DNA of 32,988 nucleotides from Spirochaetales bacterium (lineage in GTDB: Bacteria > Spirochaetota > Spirochaetia > JABMQR01), in NCBI GenBank assembly GCA_023139255.1, contig JAGLNY010000069.1, positions 1 to 32,988 on the forward strand. The letters are read 5' to 3'. The notes beneath the pieces were generated by a model that was given only the letters and a program-made list of their open reading frames with translations, did not search any database and had not been told where the DNA came from. Positions 1-9,773 of the stretch are shown piece after piece. The position numbers and the translations under genes are program-made. Every line of letters begins with the position of its first letter. The stretch's first letter is position 1.

Positions 1-3000
1 TGACTACAGCAGTTCCGATAAAGCTATTTTCTCAAAACTTCATTTGGATGATTTTTCAGTAGATCAGTATAGAGAACAGCTGTCCTTGTTTATTGATGAT
101 AAATATCTGAATATTTTATCTGGAACTGAACTAGATGGAACGTTTTCTGCGGATTATGTATTTCCGGATAACACCCTGCTATATTCAGGACAATTATCCA
201 TAGATGATTTCTATATAAATTCAAAACTGCCGAATATCAGTATTCAGGCTGTGTTTGAGGGAAATAATAATTATTTGTCGGTTACCAAGTCAGAAGTAAC
301 TGCCCCGGACTTTGCAGTTGTTCTTGATGGAAGACTGAACCTTCATGATGCTGCATCCACAATTAATGCATCACTATATGAAATAGATGATTTTTATCAG
401 AAGAATCTACAGCCTGGGATATTCCCTCTTGTTAATGCTGAAATTTCCGGAAAATCACTTTTGGAAGGGGATGTTACTCTCTACTCACAAAAAATATCTG
501 GTGGAATAATAAAATCTGACTATCTGTTAAGCAGTGATTTTAATCATCTTGACCTTGACGGCAGGATTTTATATCAGAAAATAGATTACCCTTTTCAATT
601 GCTGGCTAATTTGAATGAATTATCGTTTAAAGGGGTAGGTGGTGATAGTGCTATTGGCATAACGGAATTTACTGTTAAGAAGCAGAGTGGAAATCCATTT
701 AGATTTTCCGGATCATTGTTGTTTACTGATCAAAGCATACCGGATAATATTGTTCCAATTCATTCTGACATTCGAGTTGATGCAGCAGCTGATTTTGAAA
801 TATATGAAGCAAATGATTGGGAAGTTATAATTGAATATGCTGACATTAAAAACATTCTTGTAGGCAATAAAAATATTTCTCTCAATTTAAAATCAGTGAA
901 CATTATTCCGGATTTTATTAGTATTCAACAGCTGCTGTTTGACGACTCTATTTCCCTATTAACAGGCAGTGGAGAAATTACATATGGTTTGTCCGATGGT
1001 TTTTTTATAAATTCTTTAATCAGTATGAATAATGATACTGAAGAAATCACAGTTTCTTATAACAAATCGGGAGGAACCTATGAATTATCTGCTGAAATAT
1101 CAGGTGCAAGTCTGCTGCATGCTCCTTTTGACATTGGTTTAGGGATAGTTGATGGTTCATTAACTATCTCAGGAAAAGAGGCTGAATATATATTGGTGTC
1201 TGATTTAAGTGTTCGTAATGGATTAATGTCACAAAAACCCTATTCAGGAAGGGTTATGCTTACAGGAAGTGAGAGTGAGCTGAAAATTGAGAATTTTTCT
1301 GGTAAATATGATGGTAATTCCGTTGAAAATTTCTCATTGTTCTATGATTTCTTAAGCGGCAATATAGAAAGTTCCAGTTCACAGCAATTCATAGCAAAAA
1401 ACGGAGCTATAACATTTAACCTTAATCTGGACTCATCAGTCAAACCAATACTTTCAATTTTTGATGTTTCTATTAATGAATTACTTAGTCAGGATTTGAT
1501 TGTCAATGGAGCAGTTACAGAAATATTATCAAATGGTATCCGGCTGCTTGATGATTTTACTGCGGTTGCCAGAATATCTGATGGTGCAATCTCTGTAATA
1601 GGGGGACCGGAAAACTCTATTATGGCTGAAATATCAAGAGATGGGAAAATAGCCGCCTCATTCGGGCAAGCCCCGGAAAGTTCACTTCCATTTTCTTTCT
1701 CGCTTAATGGTTTTTTGAAAAATGGGCAAATTGATGTTAAATCGGAGGATATTGAGTTTGATTTAATCTTTCTAAACTCTATTCTTGTTTTACTGAATGA
1801 ATTTTTAAAGTTTGATACCGGAACATTATATGGCAATATACATGTAATCGGCAGTTTGTCGGATCCGGATTTTTTTGGTGAATTATATTGTGACTATACT
1901 GAGATATCATCCGGTATTTTACCGGATAGGGTTAAAGCAGAGAACGTAATGGCTTCTATAAGTGGAAAAACTCTCTATTTTGTTCCTTTTTACGCTGAAA
2001 TAAAAAACAATTTTGTTAAAGTGAATATGCAGTTGGATATGGAATATATCATACCTTATTACTATGATATTACAGTCACAATACCTGTTAATGAAAAAGT
2101 ACAAATGAAAAAAAGGTTTAATCAGTTTGGCCTCCTGTTTGATGGTATGATTTCCGGACCTGTTAATTTTCGCGGTGCAGGAACTGATTTGCTTATTACT
2201 GGGGACATTGATATTGATAACTCTATTATTAGCATGACTCCTGAGGGTAGGATTTATGATCCTGATCCACCTTTTTCAATATCTGCGGAACTTGCTATAA
2301 CAACCGGTAATAATGTTACTGCGATTCTACCTAATCTTGATTTCCCCATTATTTCAGCTACTATTGCCGAAAACCAGAATATGACTATTTCATACAGTTC
2401 AAAAAAAAATTATCAGGTAGATGGGGATTTGAAAATTTTGGGTGGTGAAATATTTTATTTTCAAAGAAGCTTTTTTATTACAAATGGCTTCCTGAAATTG
2501 AAAGAAAGCCATTTATATGACTTTGATCCAGTTATTAGTATTGAAGCAAAACTTCGTGATTTTGATAAAAATGGTGAAAAGATTGATATCTTCCTTAGAA
2601 TTCAGAATGACCATTTAAGTAATTTTATTCCTGTTTTAAGCTCAAGGCCGACAAAAACTGTTGCGGAAATAGCGGCAATATTGGGGCAGAATATTTTACC
2701 CGAAAACATTATAGGCAGTACTAATATCTCGTCCGCACTTGCTTTGGCCACAATTGCCACAGATATAATTCAGAAACTTGGAATAATAGAACTTGACCCA
2801 ATATCAGATTTTGAGAATATTATTCGTAACACTCTTCAGCTTGATCTGTTTTCTATTCGAACACAGGTTTTTCAAAATATTATTCTGGAAACTATTACAA
2901 ATTCTCAAGTACAGATGTTGTCTCTTAACCCTATTGCAAGGTATCTTGACAATACAACAGTTTTCCTTGGAAAATATATTAATAATGATGTCTTTTTGCA

Positions 3001-3202
3001 GGCTATGCTGCATCTATCTGCAAATGACAGATATGGACCTGGTTTATTTATGACGGACGACTTGAAACTTGATATTGAATTAAGTGTCGAGTGGGAGAAT
3101 CCATTATATTTATTACGGCTTTCAACTCAACCGGAAGGATTGCAGCCCTATCAGTTGTTGGACACACTCACAATTGGAGTGTTCTGGGATTTCTCATTTT
3201 AG
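1..3202 (+). CDS. tamB: TamB-like inner-membrane-anchored translocation/assembly protein, C-terminal part (5' end outside window)
   Basis: The reading frame is open from the first complete codon at base 2, so the true start lies upstream; about 1066 residues are visible. They are almost entirely short beta-strand-like repeats, as expected for the long beta-taco of TamB/AsmA-type proteins. The last ~200 residues carry the recognisable TamB C-terminal domain (former DUF490): the segment TKTVAEIAAILGQNILPENI, then FLGKYINNDVFLQAMLHL, ending in a terminal aromatic FSF. In characterised family members TamB spans the periplasm, acting with BamA-family proteins and in phospholipid transport to the outer membrane. 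bamA follows 16 bases downstream, the usual pairing in spirochaetes. The N-terminal membrane anchor is not in the window. An apparent TTG start at base 44 is internal because no stop separates it from the edge. Confidence 0.88.
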   Translation, partial: DYSSSDKAIFSKLHLDDFSVDQYREQLSLFIDDKYLNILSGTELDGTFSADYVFPDNTLLYSGQLSIDDFYINSKLPNISIQAVFEGNNNYLSVTKSEVTAPDFAVVLDGRLNLHDAASTINASLYEIDDFYQKNLQPGIFPLVNAEISGKSLLEGDVTLYSQKISGGIIKSDYLLSSDFNHLDLDGRILYQKIDYPFQLLANLNELSFKGVGGDSAIGITEFTVKKQSGNPFRFSGSLLFTDQSIPDNIVPIHSDIRVDAAADFEIYEANDWEVIIEYADIKNILVGNKNISLNLKSVNIIPDFISIQQLLFDDSISLLTGSGEITYGLSDGFFINSLISMNNDTEEITVSYNKSGGTYELSAEISGASLLHAPFDIGLGIVDGSLTISGKEAEYILVSDLSVRNGLMSQKPYSGRVMLTGSESELKIENFSGKYDGNSVENFSLFYDFLSGNIESSSSQQFIAKNGAITFNLNLDSSVKPILSIFDVSINELLSQDLIVNGAVTEILSNGIRLLDDFTAVARISDGAISVIGGPENSIMAEISRDGKIAASFGQAPESSLPFSFSLNGFLKNGQIDVKSEDIEFDLIFLNSILVLLNEFLKFDTGTLYGNIHVIGSLSDPDFFGELYCDYTEISSGILPDRVKAENVMASISGKTLYFVPFYAEIKNNFVKVNMQLDMEYIIPYYYDITVTIPVNEKVQMKKRFNQFGLLFDGMISGPVNFRGAGTDLLITGDIDIDNSIISMTPEGRIYDPDPPFSISAELAITTGNNVTAILPNLDFPIISATIAENQNMTISYSSKKNYQVDGDLKILGGEIFYFQRSFFITNGFLKLKESHLYDFDPVISIEAKLRDFDKNGEKIDIFLRIQNDHLSNFIPVLSSRPTKTVAEIAAILGQNILPENIIGSTNISSALALATIATDIIQKLGIIELDPISDFENIIRNTLQLDLFSIRTQVFQNIILETITNSQVQMLSLNPIARYLDNTTVFLGKYINNDVFLQAMLHLSANDRYGPGLFMTDDLKLDIELSVEWENPLYLLRLSTQPEGLQPYQLLDTLTIGVFWDFSF

Positions 3203-3218
3203 TAGCTAGAGGGTATTT

Positions 3219-5789
3219 ATGATAAAAAAAATTGTACTTCTATTTTTAGTTTTTCTGGCAATTAGTAGTTTTATTTTTGCACAGGAACAGTCTGAACAAT
3301 GGTGGCTTGGCAAACCTATCTTTAGTATTCAATTTGAAGGTGAAACTGAAGGTGAAGGATTAGTACATGTTGATGAATCTGAGCTTCGTGAAATCACAAA
3401 TGCATATCTTGGAAAATCTTATGAGAATGCTCTGTTTACTTCACTTCAAAATGAGCTTTTTAATCTGCAGTATTTTGCATATTTCTCGGCACGGGCTGAG
3501 CATGGTGGTGGTGATTATGGTGGTGATAATTATGAAGATCTTATTATTATTTTTCAATTTGTTGAGCTGCCCATAATCCTGTCACTGGAAATTTTCGGCA
3601 ATCAAACTATTCGCCTGAATGATATTGAGGAAATACTAACAATAGGCATAGGTAGTTTTGCTACCAGCGCAAAAATTAAAGAAACCGAAGCCGCCATCAG
3701 GGAATTGTATTTATCGAAAGGTTATACATCTATTGAAATAGTTAGTGATTTGGCAACAAATACAGATGAGAACACAATTGATCTCACAATAACAATAACC
3801 GAGGGTCTGCAATCAAAAATTTCTCTCATCACATTTGAAGGTAATGATCGGTTTTCAGAAAATACGCTGAAAAATATTATTGTTTCCAAGCAGCAGTCAC
3901 TATTCAATCCAGGTAATTATATTGAGAAGAGTATACTGGAAGATAAACAGGCAATTCTTATATATTACAAAGAAAGAGGATTTGTTGATGTCGCTATTAT
4001 TAATGTGAATATTTCCGAGACAGATCAAACAGATTCATCAAAAAATATGCTTGAAATTAGCTTTGTTATTGAAGAGGGCGAAGAATGGACATTTGGCGGT
4101 ATGGATGTTTTCGGGAATACCATTTTTACCGATGAGGAAATTCAGAAAGTAATTACTCATGTTCAGGGTAAGTCGATAAATGTAGTTACCATTCAGCAAA
4201 ATATATCAGATGTGGCAAAACTTTACTGGAATGACGGGTATGTAGCTAGTAAAATTGATACACAAGAAACAAAAAACGAGGCTGAACGAACCATATCCTA
4301 TACTTTGACTATTTCTGAGGGTCTTCAATCAATCGTAGAAGATGTTATCATAAAGGGATTTGATAAAACAAATGAGTTTGTTCTTTATCGTGAACTTGAC
4401 ATCAATCCGGGAGATGTTTTTAGCATCGATAAATTATTCAGCAGTATGCGTAATATTTATAATACCGGAATAATTGATGATGTTACCTATGAAATACTGT
4501 ATGGAAGTGAGGAAGATGCTGTTGTAATTGAAATCACTATTATTGAGTCAAATAAAGTAGATTTGGAATTTGGTGCAACATTCGGCGGCACAGATGAGTT
4601 TCCGATGTCAGGATTCTTTTCCTGGACAGACAAGAATTTTCTGGGAAATGGACAGGATTTTTCTATTGGTCTCAATGTTTCACCTTCATCCCAGACTTTA
4701 GATTTCTCATTTCAGGAGACATGGATTATGAATCAACGTTGGAGTGGTGGGATTTCACTCTCAGCAGGGCATTACATTCAGTCAAATATTCTCCAGGATT
4801 TTGAAGGAATCATTTTCACTGAAGAAGATTATATGAATGGTATCGCAGCACCGGATCCATATAACAGTTACGGAGAGTATCAGGCTGCTTTGACTGCAGG
4901 GTTAGTAATCCCTGAACGTCATTTCATGAGCTATGACCAATATAAATTTACCCTTGGGTTATTCTCAGGATACACATTCCATACTGATCTTGGAAGAGTT
5001 ACCCTTGGGGGCAGTACGAATATAGCATTATCTTATATAGATTATGATAATGGTCTCTACAGACCGTATAATCCAATAATAAGAAACAATTTTAGGAGCT
5101 GGAAATTTACTAATAAGATTGGTTTTAATTTTTCCTGGGATGGGCGGGACTTAATTGAAAATACGACAACCGGTTTTTTGTTTCAGGAAATTGTGAATTA
5201 TGCAGGCGGGGTTATAGGCGGTACTTCAAACTACATTAAAACTAATACTTCATTATCAGGGTTTACGACTGTTTTTGAGATTCAAGAAGAAGAGACAGCG
5301 CCAATAAAGGGTGTAGTTTCAGTCAGAACAAATGTTTCCACAATTTTTCCTCAATTTTATTACAATAAGGGAACCTGGGAATGGGGAATCGGTGCAACCC
5401 AGTCTGAGAAGCTCTATATTGACGGTATGAATATTGCACGAGGTTGGAGTACTGTATATAATCTGGAATTTCTCTGGGATAATATGCTTGAGTTCAGTAT
5501 GCCGATATCTGAAAAGGTACTATGGGCTGAGGCATATATTAGTGCTACCGGTTTTAAATCAGATTTGGATGATGTCACCAGTTTAGGTATAAATGATTTT
5601 TATTTCAGTACAGGCGTAGGTATACGGCTTGCTATTCCAGGATTTCCACTTGGTTTATATCTCACAAAAAATTTCACTGTTGATGAGAGTGGCGGTTTTC
5701 ATTGGATTCCAGGTGAGATTCTGGCAAATCCCGATGATTCTGAATCAGGGTTGAAGCTTGTTTTAGCTATTACTACAAGTCTTTACTAA
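3219..5789 (+). CDS. bamA: BamA/Omp85 outer-membrane protein assembly factor
   Basis: BamA is the central beta-barrel of the machine that inserts outer-membrane proteins. The 856-residue product starts with a clear signal peptide (KK, then a hydrophobic stretch, cleavage likely after A21). Five POTRA-type repeats follow, at roughly 32-116, 117-196, 197-286, 287-368 and 369-443, each with the strand-G-N/F-x3-E/L pattern (for example LEIFGNQTIRLNDIEEIL). From about 447 the sequence is amphipathic strand, the 16-strand barrel. The conserved loop-6 motif, usually VRGF/Y, appears as ARGW at 740-743. The C-terminal residue is Tyr rather than the common Phe/Trp. A glycine-rich insert (about 97-104) interrupts POTRA1. 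AGAGGG at 3208-3213 precedes the ATG. It lies just after tamB and just before mutS, with no skp/ompH gene between. Confidence 0.93.
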   Translation: MIKKIVLLFLVFLAISSFIFAQEQSEQWWLGKPIFSIQFEGETEGEGLVHVDESELREITNAYLGKSYENALFTSLQNELFNLQYFAYFSARAEHGGGDYGGDNYEDLIIIFQFVELPIILSLEIFGNQTIRLNDIEEILTIGIGSFATSAKIKETEAAIRELYLSKGYTSIEIVSDLATNTDENTIDLTITITEGLQSKISLITFEGNDRFSENTLKNIIVSKQQSLFNPGNYIEKSILEDKQAILIYYKERGFVDVAIINVNISETDQTDSSKNMLEISFVIEEGEEWTFGGMDVFGNTIFTDEEIQKVITHVQGKSINVVTIQQNISDVAKLYWNDGYVASKIDTQETKNEAERTISYTLTISEGLQSIVEDVIIKGFDKTNEFVLYRELDINPGDVFSIDKLFSSMRNIYNTGIIDDVTYEILYGSEEDAVVIEITIIESNKVDLEFGATFGGTDEFPMSGFFSWTDKNFLGNGQDFSIGLNVSPSSQTLDFSFQETWIMNQRWSGGISLSAGHYIQSNILQDFEGIIFTEEDYMNGIAAPDPYNSYGEYQAALTAGLVIPERHFMSYDQYKFTLGLFSGYTFHTDLGRVTLGGSTNIALSYIDYDNGLYRPYNPIIRNNFRSWKFTNKIGFNFSWDGRDLIENTTTGFLFQEIVNYAGGVIGGTSNYIKTNTSLSGFTTVFEIQEEETAPIKGVVSVRTNVSTIFPQFYYNKGTWEWGIGATQSEKLYIDGMNIARGWSTVYNLEFLWDNMLEFSMPISEKVLWAEAYISATGFKSDLDDVTSLGINDFYFSTGVGIRLAIPGFPLGLYLTKNFTVDESGGFHWIPGEILANPDDSESGLKLVLAITTSLY

Positions 5790-5806
5790 TATATCGGAAT
5801 TAAGTT

Positions 5807-8413
5807 ATGAGTGAAACTCCCATGATGCGTCAGTACAGAGGCATAAAAGAGCAGTATGCTGATGAGATCTTATTCTTCAGGCTTGGTGATTTTTATGAAA
5901 TGTTTCTGGATGATGCTAAAGAAGTATCTCAATTACTGAATCTTACTCTAACAGCAAGAAACGGGATACCAATGTGCGGGATTCCGTTTCATGCAGCTAA
6001 AATCTATATAAAACGTTTACTTGATGCTGGAAAGAAAATAGCAATTTGTGAACAGACAAAACTTCCAGAGAATGGGAAAGGTCTGGCTGAAAGGGAAGTC
6101 GTTCAAATAATTACTCCCGGAACAGTAGTTGATGATGATCTTCTCACTTCCAGTATTAACAATTATATTTTATCAATTGCCTGCATACATAAAAAAATAT
6201 CTTTATCTTATGCTGATATTTCTACTGGAGAATTTGTGGTCTCATTAGTTGAAAAAGAGAAAAACTATGAGAGCCTCAGACGGTACATCGCAAAACTACA
6301 GCCAGTTGAGATTCTTATTCAGGAATCTTTATACTTTGAAGATGAACAATTCAGGCGGGCAGTCGAGCATGAATGGACAATGATAACACGCTATCCGGAT
6401 TGGCATTTTGATATAAGTCAATCTGAAGATCTATTAAAAAAACATTTTGAGACAGCATCTCTTCGTCATTTTGGATTTGAAATCAACGATGTCCTGCTTA
6501 AATCAACAGGGGTTCTCTATACGTATCTTACACATACCTCAAAAAAATCCATGATTCATCTGCATAATATCAAACGGGAATCAGAAAATGAGTATATGCT
6601 GGTTGATGAATCCTCACAGAAAAACCTTGAACTCGTAAGAAATATGCATGACAATACAGAAAAATTTACACTATTCTCAACTATTAAGCATACAAAAACC
6701 GCTTCCGGAACCAGACTGCTGAGAAAATGGATACTCTCACCTTTATGTTCTATCAATAAAATTGAGGCAAGACATCATTATATAGACTTGTTATATCATA
6801 ATCAGGATCTACAGAATAATATTAGAGAAAAATTAGGTTTCATCCTGGATCTGGAAAGATTGTGCGCACGGTTATCGCTGCAAAAAGCATCCCCAAGAGA
6901 TTTGGTTGCTATCAGTTTAACTATTGAACATTTTTTTTCAATTATATCTTTTTCAGATGAATTGTATGCATATGTATTAGAGAGAGTTGATGAAGAAAAG
7001 CTGAAAGAAATTTTCGGGCTGCATTCATATATAAATACATGTATTATTGAAGAGGTAAATGGTCCTTTTGCTGAAGGTAAAGTTATAAGAGATGGATATA
7101 GTCCTGAATTGGATGAACTGAGAAATATAAAAATAAATGCTGTATCTTATCTGGATAACTACTCTGAAAAGCTTCTTAAAGAAACATCCCTTCCAAAAAT
7201 AAAAATAAAATATAATAGAATAATCGGCTATTTTATAGAAATATCCAAACTTCATACTGCAAAGGTTCCAGATTATTTTATCAGAAAGCAGTCACTTGTT
7301 AATGGTGAACGATTTACAACAGATGAACTTATTATTCTTGAAAGGAAAATACAATCTTCTTATCAGGAGGCAGAACTTCTTGAACGTAAAATATATCAGG
7401 ATGTTCTCTCTTTTTGTGTGGAGAAAATAGAGCCTCTCCTTATAATAGGTGTGTGTATTTCAGAAATCGACTGTTTTCAATCAATGGCATATTCTGCTGC
7501 CAGGAATGGATATACCAAACCGGTATTTACATCTGATTCATCACTTCAAATCATAAACGGCAGACACCCGGTTGTTGAACTTAATCTGCCTCCTGGGGAG
7601 TTTGTATCAAATTCATTGGAATTTACTTCCTCAAAAGGCAGGTTCGCATTAATAACCGGTCCAAATATGGCAGGGAAATCAACATTCTTAAGACAAACGG
7701 CACTTATTGTTTTGCTGGCACATATAGGTTCCTATGTCCCTGCTGACAGTGCTGCAATGAGAATTCACGATAAAATATTTTGCAGGGTCGGGGCAACTGA
7801 TAACCTGGCAAGAGGAGAATCTACCTTTTTAGTTGAAATGACGGAAACTTCATATATTCTTCGTAATGCAACAACTAATAGCCTGATCCTAATGGATGAA
7901 GTAGGCAGGGGTACAAGTACTCAGGATGGAGTCTCTATCGCTTTTGCTGTTATGAAAAAATTAATATCCATATCAGCAGAAACATTATTTGCAACACATT
8001 TCCATGAGCTTACTGTTTTTATGGATAAAGAGACTCAACATCTTTATCTTGAAGTTCTTGAGACAGAAGGGAAAATTGTTTTTCTTAATAAAATACGTCC
8101 AGGTACCACTTCTTCGTCATATGGTCTGCATGCAGCCCGCTTGGCAGGGTTACCCCTTAGTGTGATTAGAGCAGCTGAATCATTTCAAAAAATTCATGCT
8201 AAGCATGAAATTGAAGACGTTCAAGGATTGCAAAAGGATTTAGACAACCTGTTTACCGAAGAGCAGGGGGAAGATTATGAGGAAATTATTCACAAGAAAT
8301 ATGAGGAAATTATTCAGCAGCTAGATACTATTAATATTGATGAGATGTCGCCGCGTGAAGCTTTGCTATTTTTGTATGAATTAAAAAATTATTTGAATAA
8401 CCATGACTCATAA
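5807..8413 (+). CDS. mutS: DNA mismatch repair protein MutS
   Basis: MutS recognises mismatches and small loops in DNA and recruits MutL. The 868-residue length matches MutS1. The mismatch-reading F-x-E motif is present near the N-terminus as F29-Y-E31 in GDFYEMF. The ABC-type ATPase domain shows Walker A GPNMAGKST at about 618-626, Walker B and signature in LILMDEVGRGTSTQDG, and the ATHFHEL switch. The conserved tail ending near PREALLFLYELK is intact. The start ATG lies 17 bases after bamA with only a weak GGA upstream, so translation may be coupled. The 3' end overlaps comF by 11 bases. The placement downstream of bamA resembles treponemal genomes. Confidence 0.97.
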   Translation: MSETPMMRQYRGIKEQYADEILFFRLGDFYEMFLDDAKEVSQLLNLTLTARNGIPMCGIPFHAAKIYIKRLLDAGKKIAICEQTKLPENGKGLAEREVVQIITPGTVVDDDLLTSSINNYILSIACIHKKISLSYADISTGEFVVSLVEKEKNYESLRRYIAKLQPVEILIQESLYFEDEQFRRAVEHEWTMITRYPDWHFDISQSEDLLKKHFETASLRHFGFEINDVLLKSTGVLYTYLTHTSKKSMIHLHNIKRESENEYMLVDESSQKNLELVRNMHDNTEKFTLFSTIKHTKTASGTRLLRKWILSPLCSINKIEARHHYIDLLYHNQDLQNNIREKLGFILDLERLCARLSLQKASPRDLVAISLTIEHFFSIISFSDELYAYVLERVDEEKLKEIFGLHSYINTCIIEEVNGPFAEGKVIRDGYSPELDELRNIKINAVSYLDNYSEKLLKETSLPKIKIKYNRIIGYFIEISKLHTAKVPDYFIRKQSLVNGERFTTDELIILERKIQSSYQEAELLERKIYQDVLSFCVEKIEPLLIIGVCISEIDCFQSMAYSAARNGYTKPVFTSDSSLQIINGRHPVVELNLPPGEFVSNSLEFTSSKGRFALITGPNMAGKSTFLRQTALIVLLAHIGSYVPADSAAMRIHDKIFCRVGATDNLARGESTFLVEMTETSYILRNATTNSLILMDEVGRGTSTQDGVSIAFAVMKKLISISAETLFATHFHELTVFMDKETQHLYLEVLETEGKIVFLNKIRPGTTSSSYGLHAARLAGLPLSVIRAAESFQKIHAKHEIEDVQGLQKDLDNLFTEEQGEDYEEIIHKKYEEIIQQLDTINIDEMSPREALLFLYELKNYLNNHDS

Positions 8414-9119
8414 TCATACTTGTATCATCTGTTCAAGCTTTTCAGTTAATGAAAATATTTCAAACTTGAGTATATTGTGCAAAACTTGTAAAAACACGCT
8501 TGAGCAGCTTTTTCTACCTAATGTATACAATATTTTCTGTCCGACATGCGGTCAGCCAATGTTATCAGAAGAAAATTGCGTGAATTGCCCAACCCCTGAT
8601 TTATCTTTAAAAATAAAAAAACAAGCTTGCTTCCCCTATAACAATATTATTAAAGAACTAATCACCTATTATAAATTCAAAAACATAATTCAGTTAAGTG
8701 AAATTTTTGCTGATTTTATTTTACGTTTGTTACAAAATTACAATACAAACTTAATCCTGGTTCCAATACCCGGAAATCCTGGAAATATAAGAAAAAGAGG
8801 GTGGGATCAGGTAAGTGAAATCACAAAACATATAAAGCATAGTAATATTCAAGTTCATTCTCTACTTAAGCAGAAAAAAAAACACTCAGAGCAGAAATCC
8901 CTTGATAAGTCACAAAGAATTGCACAAGCAAAAAATAAATATACTATAGATAGAAAAATTTTGTGTTGTATAAAAAGAGATCTTTCATCATTCCCCTTGT
9001 CTCAGGTCGTGTTGATTGATGATATAATTACTACCGGGGCAACACTGAATTCTGCTGCTGCAGCCATATTAGAGGTGCTTGAAGTACCTGTTCATGCAGT
9101 CACGCTGGCAATGGATTGA
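8403..9119 (+). CDS. comF: ComF family protein (zinc-ribbon plus phosphoribosyltransferase fold)
   Basis: The 238-residue protein has an N-terminal cysteine-rich part with CxxC pairs (CIIC, CKTC, CPTC, CVNC), suggesting zinc binding. A type-I phosphoribosyltransferase domain follows: VPIPGNPGNIRKRGWDQ corresponds to the family's KRGFNQ signature, and VVLIDDIITTGATL is the PRPP-binding loop. In naturally competent bacteria ComF/ComFC is needed for DNA uptake, and in many other bacteria the role is unclear. No other competence gene is visible here, so the symbol reflects family only. It starts inside the end of mutS (11-base overlap), so the two are probably co-transcribed. The next gene is preceded by its own promoter. 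Confidence 0.85.
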   Translation: MTHNHTCIICSSFSVNENISNLSILCKTCKNTLEQLFLPNVYNIFCPTCGQPMLSEENCVNCPTPDLSLKIKKQACFPYNNIIKELITYYKFKNIIQLSEIFADFILRLLQNYNTNLILVPIPGNPGNIRKRGWDQVSEITKHIKHSNIQVHSLLKQKKKHSEQKSLDKSQRIAQAKNKYTIDRKILCCIKRDLSSFPLSQVVLIDDIITTGATLNSAAAAILEVLEVPVHAVTLAMD

Positions 9120-9193
9120 GGATGTTACAAAATACTTTCTTTGATAAATTCCTATTTTAAAGATTCTCTTTTAATTAATTGTGTGAGCCTCGA

Positions 9194-9222
9194 TTGACTT
9201 ACTTAAACTTTACTGGTATACA
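9194..9222 (+). promoter_or_regulatory. Putative sigma-70 promoter for the rimP-nusA-infB operon
   Basis: TTGACT at 9194-9199 and TATACA at 9217-9222 are separated by 17 bases. A TG one base before the -10 (9214-9215) makes it an extended -10. Transcription would begin near 9229, about 24 bases before the terminator hairpin at 9253. It lies in the only large gap between comF and rimP. This is inference from consensus match in an AT-rich genome. Confidence 0.5.
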
Positions 9223-9252
9223 TAACAGATATTCCAATAAAAATTTTTTATA

Positions 9253-9279
9253 GGAGTCGAGTTGATCGGCTCTTTTTTT
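9253..9279 (+). terminator. Intrinsic terminator / probable attenuator in the rimP leader
   Basis: GGAGTCGA (9253-9260) pairs with TCGGCTCT (9266-9273) around the loop GTTGA, giving a seven-pair stem GAGTCGA/TCGGCTC with one G-U pair plus an outer G-U. Seven T residues follow (9273-9279), the form of a rho-independent terminator. It lies downstream of the candidate promoter and only eight bases before the rimP ATG, so it is better placed to attenuate the operon than merely to end comF. The only Shine-Dalgarno-like AGGAG nearby (9252-9256) is inside the 5' arm. Confidence 0.7.
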
Positions 9280-9287
9280 ATGGTACA

Positions 9288-9773
9288 ATGTTAAAAGATA
9301 TAATTACTGCTAATACATTATTTATTGAAACTTCACCACTGATTCAGAAAATAGGACTTGATCTTGTAGATATCACTGAAAGTGAACAACACAATTCAGT
9401 TCAGGTAAGAGTTGTTGTAAAAGCTTTAAACAGGATAACTACTATAGGTGATTGTACCAGGGTTCACAAATTGCTTGAACCTCGCCTGGAATTGTTAGTA
9501 AACAATAAAGATTTAAATATTGAAGTTTCTACTCCAGGATTACAGAGGAACTTCAAAGATGTTTATGAATTTAAATTGTTTAAGGGTGAAAACGTTAAGG
9601 TTTTTGACGACAGAATTTCTGAATGGGTTACAGGAAGAATTTCAGATATTCAGACAGAAGATGATGTTCTTTCTTTGGATATATTCGTGAAGAAAGAAAA
9701 TAATACTATTAAAATACCATATAAATATATCAAAAAAGCTAAACTGGAAGTTGTGTGGGGGGATAAGAAATAA
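9288..9773 (+). CDS. rimP: Ribosome maturation factor RimP
   Basis: RimP assists assembly of the 30S ribosomal subunit. The 161-residue protein has the family layout: an N-terminal alpha/beta domain (PLIQKIGLDLVDI, VRVVVK, DCTRVHKLLEPRLE) with the characteristic LNIEVSTPGLQRNF at the domain junction, then an SH3-like C-terminal domain (GENVKVFD through IPYKYIKKAKLEV). It is the first gene of the operon, the classical position before nusA. No Shine-Dalgarno sequence lies at normal distance before the ATG; the preceding bases are the U-tract of the leader terminator. In-frame upstream codons offer no better start. The stop overlaps the nusA start by one base (TAATG). Confidence 0.93.
   Translation: MLKDIITANTLFIETSPLIQKIGLDLVDITESEQHNSVQVRVVVKALNRITTIGDCTRVHKLLEPRLELLVNNKDLNIEVSTPGLQRNFKDVYEFKLFKGENVKVFDDRISEWVTGRISDIQTEDDVLSLDIFVKKENNTIKIPYKYIKKAKLEVVWGDKK

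Noticed and set aside
3481..3530. GGTGGTGATTATGGTGGTGAT repeat in bamA as a possible mobile or phase-variable repeat
   Set aside because: It is a short imperfect Gly-rich insert kept in frame, not a simple-sequence tract likely to slip.
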